Positions 27,701 through 35,897 of a stretch of 63,964 nucleotides of DNA are shown here, in pieces; position 1 is the stretch's first letter, and the number at the start of each line of letters is the position of its first letter. Below the pieces are notes generated by a model. That model ran no database searches. It saw only the letters and a list, made by a program, of their open reading frames with translations, and had not been told where the DNA came from. The DNA is from Saprospiraceae bacterium (GTDB taxonomy: Bacteria; Bacteroidota; Bacteroidia; Chitinophagales; Saprospiraceae): NCBI GenBank assembly GCA_013001975.1, contig JABDKX010000111.1, positions 1-63,964 on the forward strand, written 5' to 3'. A program made the translations under genes and the position numbers.

Positions 27701-29350
27701 TTAGAAAAGCTTTACAACAAATCTAAGTATATCAAAAACCTAGATAGAATTGGAAAGCCTAAAAGTAAATCGCGAACTAGAACCACAAGATCAGGACCTG
27801 GAGCGACAAGAAACGATGATAACAAAGTAGATGCTAAATCGAAATCAAAAAAGAAGGACAGACAACCAGGTGCTCTGGAAAAGCTTTTAGTCAGACCTTT
27901 ATTTATGTTCAGATCGTTTCAGATTAATTATAAAGAAGACTTTTCGACTGTAATTCCTGGATTTACACCAGCACCAAAATATATTGGACTATCCGAAGGA
28001 TTTGATGCACCCGGAACAGGCTTTGTTTTTGGATTGCAACCAAACATTACTTTCGGTGATCAAAACAACTGGTTATTTGAAGCCGCAAATAAAGGATGGA
28101 TTACAAACAGTACAGCATTAAACCAAGAAGTGATTCAAACTGAATCTCAAAGTATCGATGCTAAGTTGAAGTTGGAACCATGGAATGACTTTAAGATTAA
28201 TGTCGATTTTAAAAAGTCATTTAGAAATACTCAGCAGCAAGATTTTAAATTTATTGATAAAGATGGTTTTTCAGATTTCACTCAATTGGCCAATCGAAAT
28301 GTTGGTTCTTTTGAAATGTCCTATTCTGCATTAAACACATTATTTAATCCTGACATTGAAGCATTATTTGACAAGTTTGAATTTAACCGTTCGGTGGTTT
28401 CATATAGAATAGATAATGTTAAGCCAAGTGGTTCTCATGTTGTAGATGGTGTTGAATATGCAGCAGGATATGGTAAGCAAGCCTCACAAGTTTTAGTACC
28501 AGCATTTATTTCCGCATATACTAATGCGGATCCTAATACAGTTGATTTGGATTTACATGGATCAGTGAAAAAGCTGAGTTATATTCCACGACCAAACTGG
28601 GATATCAGATATGATGGGTTGAACAAGTTGCCTTGGTTTAAAGATATATTCTCAAGTTTCTCATTAACGCATGGCTATACGTCCATGCTTAGAGTTAATA
28701 GTTTTAATAGTGATGTAGAGTTTGATCCTTTAGCACCATATAGAGATATTAAACCAAATGGTAATTACTATTCTAGAATTGAAATTCCTTCTATTCAAAT
28801 TACGGAACAATTTAATCCTATAATTGGCGTCAAGTTTAAAACTAAGCAAGATTTAAATATTGATTTTGAATATAAAAAATCAAGAACATTAGACTTATCT
28901 AGTATTGCTGCTGAATTATTAGAAACTAAGAAAACGGAATACGTATTTGGATTCGGATACACTATAAAAGATTCTAAATTTTTGAAAAAGAAAAAGAAAC
29001 CTGGAAGGGGTAGAGCAAGAGATAAATCTAATGATCCAGATCCGAATGCTGATCCACGGAGAAGGGGTGGAAGTAATGTCAATTCAAGTAGAGGAAGTGA
29101 TATGACTTTTACTTTAAGCTTTTCAATTCTAGATGATATAGCAGTCGTTCACGAGCTAGATTTTGGAGTCAGTGAGGCAACGAGGGGAGGGAAAACAATT
29201 TCCTTTAGTCCTTCCGTTGATTATGTTTTAAATGAAAACTTGACTTTAAGAGCCTTTTTAGAATATGCAGGATCAAGTCCTTACGTTACCAACAACTATG
29301 GTTTTACGAGTATAAATGGTGGCGTAACAATGCGGATGACTCTAAACTAA
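21773..29350 (+). CDS. sprA: T9SS outer-membrane translocon SprA/Sov
   Basis: About 2525 aa, the giant 36-strand barrel that forms the type IX translocon. I start at the ATG at 21773 (preceded by AGAAGAG), which opens a signal peptide MAINSKIRLSLIVFGLC...; the frame continues upstream to a GTG at 21680. SprA features: NPFDIYPSDIKQSVEYDPETN near the N-terminus, ITIEPQGNIDLTFGLDYREDKNP, repeated GNVSLPLRGTLIQGAQSLFGLKTELQFG, SIDDFEGAV and the barrel end. Lys/Arg/Gly-rich insertions, probably periplasmic turns or plug segments, occur at about 1690-1730, 1996-2035 and 2400-2440. Complete, with an intrinsic terminator after it. No PorV or plug gene is adjacent. Confidence 0.95.
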   Translation: MAINSKIRLSLIVFGLCFYFSGTYANGITLPDPLEQLTTKSDTIPLKDRQGDFITDKTYNPFDIYPSDIKQSVEYDPETNTYIVYERIGDEFFRMPTYMTFEEYIQWRNEQQQKEYFEKLAGFEDEYDDNGTALIDPLSKINIEKNLTDRLFGGNDITIEPQGNIDLTFGLDYREDKNPNIDPFRQKQGPFMDFDMDIKMNVEGNIGDKMDLGFNYDTNASFDFDRKIKLAYDSEQFSEDDIIKKIEAGNVSLPLRGTLIQGAQSLFGLKTELQFGNLRLTGIASQQRSKQETQTIQNGATVQEFELRPDDYDENRHFFISHYHRNNFETALEDLPYIRNNLRVTNLEVWISDDRLDYQQNQTMIAAIADLGEPNPELFSNPDANYAIDEAMLPNIYKDENGNLLPENNTNELFQRLIDDEQTKRIERTQSNLNNVYKLTDPRDFTVYQGRKLSPSEYTFNEELGFVSLNVRLRQNQNLSVSYEYFYTLACDDIYKVGSTTDESIVPNTNRSGEVESPGVVYTKMLKNSVPTVKHPTWDLMMKNVYPLRTSNLSAVDFQFDIYYEDDRDGSLKKFLPEPDYRNLPLLNIFGLDKLNSRNDPQPDGIFDFVPGVTVVPQSSSIVFPVLEPFGRSLEQLIQDPEIAARYSFPELYDTTVTGAREMLVKNKFVMAGRVKSDISSEYSLGAWNIPQGSVRVTAGGQDLLEGQDFEVDYAIGRVRIINESLLQSGVPINVSYEDNSVFSLQQKTMLGLRAEYEVNENFYIGGTLMRLFERPFTEKVNIGDDPINNHVYGLDMDFSSELPWLTRAVDKLPFLSTNTPSNISFSAEVAALDPGHSGAINLNNDDGGVVSIDDFEGAVSGFPLNSQIQGGWVLASTPQTPDFPEAKEVNSLVSGANRARLAWYVFDQTILFGGNGSINSGNSYTRNIRQQELFRRDIPNGLTGNLLTFDLTYNPTQRGPYNFDDADGFPGYTAGADVDDQGNVILRNPEDRWAGIMRYMSNSDFEASNYQFIEFWMLNPYLQKPDNSGHNPEDDGFLTFHLGNVSEDILRDNLQFYENTLPVGDEPVPTRDKAFGRVSLGIPKNDGFDNEGQQEQDLGLDGLDDTAERIKFQEYIESFGTDPQALKNDPSGDNYVYFNDFELPDGFNQDDDILTRYSKFNNPQGNSPDLSDATAFVRGNSKPDKEDLNNNRSLDQGESFYEYKVPINQVVGMDGPEINVETNPFIRDVREVVNPQNAVVEKWYRFRIPIREGVPYNGIEGFRSIQFMRMIINGFTSQKTFRLAEFELVRNQWRKLPGKCNSPDGVFDAQLNVDAVGIEENDAKLPFNYVLPRGIKQERVFNTFSNVLQNEKSLSLIYDGIQQDCESSIYKLNELDLRLYKKLQMFVHAEKRDDDTEQESGDMALFLRLGKDFDRHYYEYQIPLTISSDSSLVDLREAERVWPIQNFLNFKLDWLIQAKKLRNVVGASYVDTFTVTNNLIENDYQALIDEYESINFEMFEDTVTREQVFMPKGHKISVVGNPNLGRIKGIQIGIRNIADDSPPAGYSGEVWVNELRLTGLQERGGVAGLARVDVQLADFGNVAASGNFSTIGWGALDQKVQDRSIETVKEFDVSTNLELGKILPNGWNLSVPFYAQYAKSVRTPEFDVYDLDIKVKDEYNLYKDSQAKQDSIRQRNQIMNTVKSFNFTNVRKQRGSSNPRQKDTSKASNKSGKNNQSQQQTSKPNKPRKPMPWDIENFSASYAFTQIEYSDAIISSEISKDYRFGLDYKFSTRAGYIQPFKNIKNKSLAFIKEINFNPIPNSFSVSSEINRFVSERTFRIPDTPIFKFDDRRFEWERRYDLTWNFWKGLKMTYSALNESYIDEIRQRGIADDPEARDFYNERGDNIGQRSRAEVKDYWQDNLKEGGRNTNFSHSANVNYTLPLKFIPYMDWVDVKGTYRTSYSWAAGPLIDIQDGENVGNIIQNSQNRSINANFNLEKLYNKSKYIKNLDRIGKPKSKSRTRTTRSGPGATRNDDNKVDAKSKSKKKDRQPGALEKLLVRPLFMFRSFQINYKEDFSTVIPGFTPAPKYIGLSEGFDAPGTGFVFGLQPNITFGDQNNWLFEAANKGWITNSTALNQEVIQTESQSIDAKLKLEPWNDFKINVDFKKSFRNTQQQDFKFIDKDGFSDFTQLANRNVGSFEMSYSALNTLFNPDIEALFDKFEFNRSVVSYRIDNVKPSGSHVVDGVEYAAGYGKQASQVLVPAFISAYTNADPNTVDLDLHGSVKKLSYIPRPNWDIRYDGLNKLPWFKDIFSSFSLTHGYTSMLRVNSFNSDVEFDPLAPYRDIKPNGNYYSRIEIPSIQITEQFNPIIGVKFKTKQDLNIDFEYKKSRTLDLSSIAAELLETKKTEYVFGFGYTIKDSKFLKKKKKPGRGRARDKSNDPDPNADPRRRGGSNVNSSRGSDMTFTLSFSILDDIAVVHELDFGVSEATRGGKTISFSPSVDYVLNENLTLRAFLEYAGSSPYVTNNYGFTSINGGVTMRMTLN

Positions 29351-29371
29351 AGAGAAATACAATTACAAAAT

Positions 29372-29424
29372 AAAAGAACTCCTAAAGCAAGTTTCTGATT
29401 TGGTACTTTAGGAGTTCTTTTTTT
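29372..29424. terminator. Bidirectional intrinsic terminator after sprA
   Basis: A perfect 16-bp inverted repeat (arms 29372-29387 and 29406-29421, core AGAACTCCTAAAG/CTTTAGGAGTTCT, loop 18 nt) with A-tract before and T-tract after. It lies between sprA (+) and the amidohydrolase operon (-) and can serve both. Confidence 0.85.
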
Positions 29425-30691
29425 ACCTTTCTAAAAACTCATCATACAAATAGGTATGCCTGCTTTCTAAAGGAACATTGTATCCATTTATAAATAAAAA
29501 TTTGATCTTTGTTTTTGTCTCAAATGGATCTCCGTCTGCAACAAAAATATTAGCAACTTTTCCTCGCTCAATAGATCCATATTTGTCACTTATGCCAAAT
29601 ATTTTAGCAGGGTTTATAGTAACAGCTTTGAACGCTTCCTCAGTACCCATTCCATACGCTGCCGCAAAGCCTGCATTGTAAGGAAGGTTCCTTACGTTTT
29701 CAGTTTCATTAGTTCTGATGGCTACAATTAATCCTGCTTTTTGCATTTTACCTGCATTTGAATAAGCAGTATTATAGTGATCAGATGCTCGCGAAGGGTT
29801 ATTTAATATAGGGCCCGTAATTATTGGAATATTATATTTTACAAGACTGTCGGTTACTAAGTAACCTTCCGAAACGCCAGTAAAAATGGCTTTGATGTCA
29901 TTTTTATTTACCCATTTTATTGCAGAAAGGATATCTGATTTTTTGTTTACTTCAATTAATAAAGGTGCTGTTTTATTTACGGCAGGCATTAAAGCATGAA
30001 GTTGAGGATTGTAATCTAAATCTGAACGCTTAGCAGAAGAGTGAATCTTTGCATACAATTTTGCTTTTTCCCAAAAGTCATTTATTTTTTTTCTAGCCTT
30101 TTCTTCATCTTTTTTAATTTTTTCATCTGATCGCCTGTCCCAACGTCCTCGTTTTCCTGATGAAGGAAAATTAAAAACAACACCTTTAAAATTGGCGTAC
30201 ATTTCTTCTGGTGTATATCCATTGAGATTGATAAGTGCTGCTGTGCCAGGAAATCTTCCACCTGAAGGTACCGTCAAAGCCGTTGTAATACCATTAACTC
30301 TATTAACTGGAATGTTAACAGAGTTTGGATTAACAGCTGTCAAGGCTTCCATGTGTGGAGTAAATTCGCCAATCTCATTATGATCTTGAGTTAAGGAAAC
30401 GGCGCCCACTTCTCCTAATCCAATTTTTGTTCCACTATCAATCATCCCAGGATAAATTGTCATCCCTTTACAATCAAACTTTTTAGCTCCTGGATGTTCG
30501 ATCATCTCTGCAACTTCTTTTATTTCACCATCTTGTAAGAGAACATCAGCTTTTATTACACCATTGTCATGGGTGTAGACTTTTCCGTTTTTTAAAAGAA
30601 AAATTCCAGTAGTTGCTTTAGTTATTTGTTGTGCATTTGAAATTGAAAAAAATGCGAAACAAAGAATAAAATTTATAGTAAGTAATTTCAT
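29423..30691 (-). CDS. Exported amidohydrolase-family protein with degenerate metal site (third of three)
   Basis: About 422 aa from the ATG at 30691, which starts a signal peptide (MKLLTINFILCFAFFSISNAQ); the frame also continues 54 codons upstream inside the preceding gene. The overall fold is amidohydrolase (MTIYPGMIDSG, NPAKIFGISDKYGSIERGKVANIFVADGDPF), but the usual HxH after PGxID is replaced by S-G-T-K. Later metal-ligand histidines also appear lost (LLIEVNKKSD, VAIRTNETENVRNLPYNAG). It is therefore likely non-catalytic or catalytically altered. Its start lies about 5 bp after the stop of the intact paralogue, in one operon. Confidence 0.85.
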   Translation of the reverse strand: MKLLTINFILCFAFFSISNAQQITKATTGIFLLKNGKVYTHDNGVIKADVLLQDGEIKEVAEMIEHPGAKKFDCKGMTIYPGMIDSGTKIGLGEVGAVSLTQDHNEIGEFTPHMEALTAVNPNSVNIPVNRVNGITTALTVPSGGRFPGTAALINLNGYTPEEMYANFKGVVFNFPSSGKRGRWDRRSDEKIKKDEEKARKKINDFWEKAKLYAKIHSSAKRSDLDYNPQLHALMPAVNKTAPLLIEVNKKSDILSAIKWVNKNDIKAIFTGVSEGYLVTDSLVKYNIPIITGPILNNPSRASDHYNTAYSNAGKMQKAGLIVAIRTNETENVRNLPYNAGFAAAYGMGTEEAFKAVTINPAKIFGISDKYGSIERGKVANIFVADGDPFETKTKIKFLFINGYNVPLESRHTYLYDEFLER

Positions 30692-30695
30692 TTTT

Positions 30696-32045
30696 TTAGT
30701 GCTTGTGTTCAAATAAAAATTCACTAACGCCTTCCATACAATTGTCATGATTGTGAGTTGATGATTCAAAAAAGGAAGGAATAATTTCTTCTGGGTCAAT
30801 ATCGATGCGCATATCCGCATTATCATTATTAATATCAAATCTGATGATACCATCTACTATAGTATATTGAGGGATAGCATAAATGGATAAAGGATGATTT
30901 TTGAAAATAGCTACATCTCCTTCTTTATTTTTCTCTAGTGACCCTACTCTGTCATCAATCCCCAATTGTATCGCGGGGTTAAATGTGATTAATTTTAAGG
31001 CATCATTATCAGACAGGTTGCCATATTTTTGAGTCTTAGCTGCTTCATGAAAAAGGTGTCTGATAAGTTCTCTTGAATCTGAATTGATTGAAGTAACCAC
31101 ACCGTTTTTTGATAAGATAGCCGCATTATAAGCAGTGGAATAATAAACTTCAAATTTATATGCCCACCAATCTGAAAATACAGAAGCATAAGCACCAAAC
31201 TTCGCTAGTTCAGGTGCCACCTTAAAGCCTTCATTGACATGCTGAAAACAAATCTTGTTTACACCGTAGTCTTCTAAAACATTCATCAACATAAGTATTT
31301 CATCTGCTCTGTATGAATGACAATGAATCATAATCTCTCCCGATAAAATACCAGCTAAAGTTTCTTTTCTGATATTATATTCAGGTGCCATCTTAGATAA
31401 GCCCTTGCTATACTGATCCCATTCTGCTGCATATTTTTTACCATCTTCAAATGCATTTCTAAAGACTTGCTCCATTCCCATTCTGGTATTAGGTACAATA
31501 CGACTGCCTTCTCCGTGAACGCGAATTGGGTTTTCACCCAAAGCAAACTTTATTGTTTTAGGAGCGTCTTTCATTCTCATTTGCTCGGGATCTTCAACAC
31601 CCCATCTGTGTTTGATGGTTTCACATTGTCCACCTATGGCATTAGCGGATCCATGCATGGCATGAGAAATAGTAACACCACCAGCTAAAGCTCTGTAAAT
31701 ATTAATATCATATGGATCAAGCGCATCGCCAACCCAAACTTCTGCTGTAACAGGATTGGTGGCTTCATTTACAGCATCTATCCCAATATGAGAATGTGCA
31801 TCAATAATTCCAGGCATGACAAACATACCTGTAGCATCAATAACTTTTATATCGTTTGTTGGTTGGATATCTTTCTGGATACGGGCTATTTTCCCATTTC
31901 TAATAAGGATATCTGTGTTTTCTTTGTCTCCCTGAGTAATCGTCAGAAGTGTGCCATTCTTAATGAGGACATCTCCAGTTTCCGATTGTCCAAACAGACA
32001 AGTAGAAAATAAAATGCTAAGTGCAATTTTTGTAATTTTTAACAT
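30696..32045 (-). CDS. Exported metal-dependent amidohydrolase (intact member of triad)
   Basis: A 449-aa protein with signal peptide (MLKITKIALSILFSTCLFGQ). A complete amidohydrolase metal site is visible: GIIDAHSHIG (HxH), IMIHCHSYRADE, ICFQHVNEGFK and the final Asp in SINSDSRELIRH. These are the ligands seen in the dipeptidase/imidazolonepropionase-like subgroup. The substrate is not determined; secretion suggests hydrolysis of a cyclic amide or peptide in the periplasm (inference). It is flanked on the same strand by two paralogues that lack the HxH motif, with 4-6 bp gaps, implying co-expression and perhaps a mixed complex. Confidence 0.88.
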   Translation of the reverse strand: MLKITKIALSILFSTCLFGQSETGDVLIKNGTLLTITQGDKENTDILIRNGKIARIQKDIQPTNDIKVIDATGMFVMPGIIDAHSHIGIDAVNEATNPVTAEVWVGDALDPYDINIYRALAGGVTISHAMHGSANAIGGQCETIKHRWGVEDPEQMRMKDAPKTIKFALGENPIRVHGEGSRIVPNTRMGMEQVFRNAFEDGKKYAAEWDQYSKGLSKMAPEYNIRKETLAGILSGEIMIHCHSYRADEILMLMNVLEDYGVNKICFQHVNEGFKVAPELAKFGAYASVFSDWWAYKFEVYYSTAYNAAILSKNGVVTSINSDSRELIRHLFHEAAKTQKYGNLSDNDALKLITFNPAIQLGIDDRVGSLEKNKEGDVAIFKNHPLSIYAIPQYTIVDGIIRFDINNDNADMRIDIDPEEIIPSFFESSTHNHDNCMEGVSEFLFEHKH

Positions 32046-32050
32046 GTGTT

Positions 32051-33727
32051 TTATTTTTCTGGTGATGAAATTTTGTTTCCTTCCATTGGCAGAGATTCCA
32101 TGCCTTCCATAGAAGCTGTTCCCGTAAATTGATCTCCTTCAAAATCTAAACTAATCTCGATATCCATTTCTTGACCACCACCATCTACAGTGACAACATA
32201 GGTTAAATTGCCATCTTCATAAGTGATATCTCTTCCTTCACTAATTTCATCTGGATTACTATCAGCTATAAATTCAATTTTTAAATCATCGCCGTCTTCA
32301 GAGATGGTTAAGTTTCCAGTTTGTTGCGTGCCAAAAACATCTACACTATAAGTCCATTTTCCAATTAAATTTTCTTTTCCTTTTCCTCTTGCGCCTCCTT
32401 TCTTTTTCTTTTTGACTTCTTTGATCTCTGTCATCTGACCTTCCACAAAAACATATTTTATGCGTGATTTCTTTTCAAAGTATGGATTATCAGTAAGAAT
32501 GATATTAGCTAATTTTCCTTTATCGATTGTTCCAGCAATCTTATCTATACCTAAGATTTTTGCAGGATTCGTCGTTAATGCTGCTAAACTTGCTTCAGTT
32601 GACAAACCATGTTTTATGAGTTTTTGAATATTGGTTTTTAAGTCTTTCGGTTTGCTTGATAAAAATGAAAAAGCAAAAGGAATCCCTGCCTTTTCCAATT
32701 GAGCAGCTTGAGATAAATAAGCAGTATAACTTTCCTTTTTTCTTTTCATCAAAGCCTTTTTTGATTCATCAGTAATAGTTGAATCTTTCTTTTCTTCCTT
32801 TTCGGCTTTTGGCAATCCTACTGAAAGTAAAACGGTCAGATTTTTTTCTTTTAGTTTATTTTCTGCCCCACCAATTTGTTTTACATCTCCTAGGACAAGA
32901 GGATAACCCGTGCTTTCTTGAAGGGCAATAGCTCTGAATATATCTTTTGCCTTATTCGTTTTCATAAACACAGGCATTGATTTTTCAGTTACTGGTATCA
33001 GCGCATTCAAAACTTTATCTTCTTTTGGTCTTTTAATACCTGAACTATTGATCTTATAGCTTTGAAGATTTTTATTGTGATAATGCGCTTTGTAGTAAAG
33101 ATCTTTCCACTTGGCCATAACGCCAATAATGGTATTGGGATAAACTCCAGAAGCGCCAGTAAATTGTAAGAACATTGAATAATTATCCTTGATAATCATG
33201 TCTTGGCTTGAACTCCCTGAAAGAGATATTACAGAACCCTGACCTGGAAGCATTTTTCCTCTTGGTACTACATGCGCTATTGCAAATCCTGATTCTCGTA
33301 GAGATTTTATTGAAGCGTCATCATGTTCAATAAAACTACTCGCTTTTAATTGTGGCGTAATGCCAGCAACTTTATTTGGAGGGAATCCTTTAAACTTTAC
33401 ATCTGGCCTTTTTCTCTTTTCATCACTTTTTGGAATTCCAATGTGAGACATGGCATCTATAAAAGCAGCGTAAGCATAAGCTGAATCAGCTTCTATGATT
33501 TTGGCATCAATTGGTGGCGTTAATTGAACACCAACTTGTTTTATCAATCCATCCTCAATTAAGATATCACCTATACCAAGATTTGTACTGGGATTCTTTT
33601 GAATGTTGGCATCATTAATAAATATTTTCTGCGTGACTTCTGGGACATTATTGTAATCAATTTGGGCCTGGGATTTATTCATTATAAGCAGCATAAAAAC
33701 TGCAATAGGGAAGAATTTTATTTTCAT
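32051..33727 (-). CDS. Exported amidohydrolase-family protein with degenerate metal site and C-terminal beta domain
   Basis: 558 aa with signal peptide (ending KSQA). The amidohydrolase fold is clear (FIDAMSHIG, NPAKILGIDKIAGTIDKGKLANIILTDNPYF), but the first His of HxH is Met (D-A-M-S-H) and the other ligand positions read VFMKTNKAKD, so the metal site is incomplete. A basic linker of repeated Lys/Gly (about 440-450) leads to an extra C-terminal beta domain of about 105 residues (GKWTYSVDVFGTQQTGNLTISEDGDD...), a lipocalin-like or carbohydrate-binding-like fold of unknown role. First gene of the three-gene operon; the gap upstream (33728-33905) separates it from a divergent gene. Confidence 0.85.
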   Translation of the reverse strand: MKIKFFPIAVFMLLIMNKSQAQIDYNNVPEVTQKIFINDANIQKNPSTNLGIGDILIEDGLIKQVGVQLTPPIDAKIIEADSAYAYAAFIDAMSHIGIPKSDEKRKRPDVKFKGFPPNKVAGITPQLKASSFIEHDDASIKSLRESGFAIAHVVPRGKMLPGQGSVISLSGSSSQDMIIKDNYSMFLQFTGASGVYPNTIIGVMAKWKDLYYKAHYHNKNLQSYKINSSGIKRPKEDKVLNALIPVTEKSMPVFMKTNKAKDIFRAIALQESTGYPLVLGDVKQIGGAENKLKEKNLTVLLSVGLPKAEKEEKKDSTITDESKKALMKRKKESYTAYLSQAAQLEKAGIPFAFSFLSSKPKDLKTNIQKLIKHGLSTEASLAALTTNPAKILGIDKIAGTIDKGKLANIILTDNPYFEKKSRIKYVFVEGQMTEIKEVKKKKKGGARGKGKENLIGKWTYSVDVFGTQQTGNLTISEDGDDLKIEFIADSNPDEISEGRDITYEDGNLTYVVTVDGGGQEMDIEISLDFEGDQFTGTASMEGMESLPMEGNKISSPEK

Positions 33728-33889
33728 ATGGCTTTAATTAAAGGGCTAAATATAGTAAAAGTAGCGAGGTTGCTTAGTCACAGCTTTAAATGGAGACAAA
33801 GATAAATGCATATTCTTATTGCTTATTCCAATCTAAATCGATGATTATAAAAAAAATGACATTTATATATTATGATTTTTCGTAATTTG

Positions 33890-33897
33890 TAACTTTG
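33890..33897 (+). promoter_or_regulatory. Candidate -7 box (TAnnTTTG) upstream of the TMTC-like gene
   Basis: TAACTTTG at 33890-33897 is an exact match to the Bacteroidota -7 consensus but lies only 8 bp before the chosen ATG at 33906 and lacks an obvious TTTG partner. If real, transcripts would be nearly leaderless. Low confidence. Confidence 0.25.
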
Positions 33898-33905
33898 TGA
33901 TAATT

Positions 33906-35876
33906 ATGGCTAAAAAGAAAAATAAAACAGCAAAAAAGCTAAAAAACGTAGTTGAAAAGCCCATTTTGGAGAAACCATCATTTTTGATGATTCCGAAGTG
34001 GCATTTAATAATGATTTTCGGATTGGCGACAATATTATATGCCAATACGCTTGGTCATGATTACACTCAAGATGATGCGATAGTTATTTATGACAATATG
34101 TTTACCCAACAAGGTTTGAGTGGTATTCCTGGAATTTTAAAATATGATACATTCTATGGCTTTTTTAAAGAAGAGGGTAAAGCCAAATTGGTGGCAGGAG
34201 GAAGATACCGACCATTTACACTAATTATGTTTGCTATTGAATGGCAACTTTTTGGAAGGTCGCCCTTAGTAGGTCATCTGATTAATATATTATTATATGG
34301 ATTATTAGGTCTTTTCATTTATAAACTGTTGGATATTATGTTGGTTTATAAAAAGAAAAATCCTGAACTGAGTTTGGTAATCTTTTTTGCAGCAATATTT
34401 TTTATCGCGCATCCGATACATACAGAAGCCGTTGCAAATATTAAGGGAAGAGATGAGATAATGACATTTCTTGGTGCTGTCATTGCGCTATGGGCATCCT
34501 TTAAATATTATTATAAGCCAGAAAGCAAGTGGATGGCTGTTACAATAATCAGCTTTTTCATAGCGCTGATGAGTAAAGAAAATGCCATTACATTTTTAGC
34601 AATTGTACCACTAAGTTTTTATTTTTTTACGAAAAGTTCTTTTATAGAATCTTTGAAAAGAACGTGGCCATTTTTATTGAGTAGTACGGTCTTTATAGCT
34701 ATCCGCTTTTCGATATTAGGAATGGATTTTGGTGACAAGCCACAAGAGTTAATGAATAATCCATTTTTAAAAATTGTGAACAATACTTATGTTGATTTTA
34801 GTTTTACAGAATGGTTAGCCACTATTATGTTTACGTTAGGCAAATATATTCAATTGCTTATTGTACCTCATCCCTTGTCTCATGATTACTACCCTCGCGC
34901 CATTGACGTTATGACCTTCTCCAATTGGCAATCGCTTTTGAGTACAGCACTTTATATTGGACTTGTATATGTAGCTTTTAAAACTTGGAAAAAGAATAAA
35001 ATCATTTCATACTGTGTTTTATTTTATTTAATTACTTTATCCATTGTTTCAAATATCGTTTTTCCTATTGGTACAAATATGAGTGAGCGGTTTATTTTTA
35101 TTCCATCTTTGGGCTTCACATTGTTGCTATCTTATTTGCTATATAAATATCTTCCGTCCAAAAAGATGTTTATTGGCGTTGGATTATTATTAACCATTGC
35201 TTATAGTTTTAAAACAATTACAAGAAATACAGTATGGAAAAATGATTTTACTTTGTTTACAACCGATGTAAAAACAAATGGGAAAAGTGCGAAATTGCTA
35301 AATGCTGCAGCTGGGGCTTTAACAACGACAGCTGCCACAATGAAGGATGGTCAACAGAGGACAGAGTACTTAACCCAAGCAGTTGCTTATCTCGAAGACG
35401 CTATTAAAATTCATCCCACTTATAGAAATGCATATTTATTACTTGGGAATGCAAATTATTATTTAAAAGATTTCGAAAAATCAATAAAATATTTCGATCA
35501 TTCGTTGGTATTAGATCCTGACTTTAAAGATGCACTAAAGAATTTGCCAATCGTTTTAAGAGATGGTGGTCGATACATGGGACAACAAAAGAAAAACTTT
35601 CCCAAGGCGCAACAATGGTTGGAAAGATCTTATGCTTATAACGCACAAGATTATGAAACATGTCGTTTATTAGGAATAACATATGGCATTCAAAACATAC
35701 ATGGAAAAGCTATTGAATTTTTTAATAAAGCCATAGCAATAAGACCAGATATAGCAGCCAATTATACCAGCTTAGGGACTGCTTATATGAATAATGGTCA
35801 AGAAGATAAAGCAAGAGAAGCATTTAACAAAGCTGTGGAGTTAGATCCAAAAGCACTGAATCACATGAAAAAGTGA
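33906..35876 (+). CDS. TMTC-like multi-pass membrane protein with C-terminal TPR repeats
   Basis: 656 aa from the ATG at 33906. A short Lys-rich cytoplasmic N-terminus is followed by about ten transmembrane helices (35-480), including an early luminal/periplasmic DDA motif (DYTQDDAIVIYDN) and the AHPIHTEAVANIKGRDE signature. From about residue 488 a TPR array follows (YLEDAIKIHPTYRNAYLLLGNANY, YFDHSLVLDPDFKDA, FFNKAIAIRPDIAANYTSLG). This matches the TMTC/DUF1736-like family, GT-C-fold proteins that act as O-mannosyltransferases in animals. Inference: glycosylation of exported proteins with the TPRs binding the acceptor. The next gene starts about 20 bp later on the same strand. Confidence 0.72.
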   Translation: MAKKKNKTAKKLKNVVEKPILEKPSFLMIPKWHLIMIFGLATILYANTLGHDYTQDDAIVIYDNMFTQQGLSGIPGILKYDTFYGFFKEEGKAKLVAGGRYRPFTLIMFAIEWQLFGRSPLVGHLINILLYGLLGLFIYKLLDIMLVYKKKNPELSLVIFFAAIFFIAHPIHTEAVANIKGRDEIMTFLGAVIALWASFKYYYKPESKWMAVTIISFFIALMSKENAITFLAIVPLSFYFFTKSSFIESLKRTWPFLLSSTVFIAIRFSILGMDFGDKPQELMNNPFLKIVNNTYVDFSFTEWLATIMFTLGKYIQLLIVPHPLSHDYYPRAIDVMTFSNWQSLLSTALYIGLVYVAFKTWKKNKIISYCVLFYLITLSIVSNIVFPIGTNMSERFIFIPSLGFTLLLSYLLYKYLPSKKMFIGVGLLLTIAYSFKTITRNTVWKNDFTLFTTDVKTNGKSAKLLNAAAGALTTTAATMKDGQQRTEYLTQAVAYLEDAIKIHPTYRNAYLLLGNANYYLKDFEKSIKYFDHSLVLDPDFKDALKNLPIVLRDGGRYMGQQKKNFPKAQQWLERSYAYNAQDYETCRLLGITYGIQNIHGKAIEFFNKAIAIRPDIAANYTSLGTAYMNNGQEDKAREAFNKAVELDPKALNHMKK

Positions 35877-35897
35877 TTATAATTAAGAAATAAGAAA

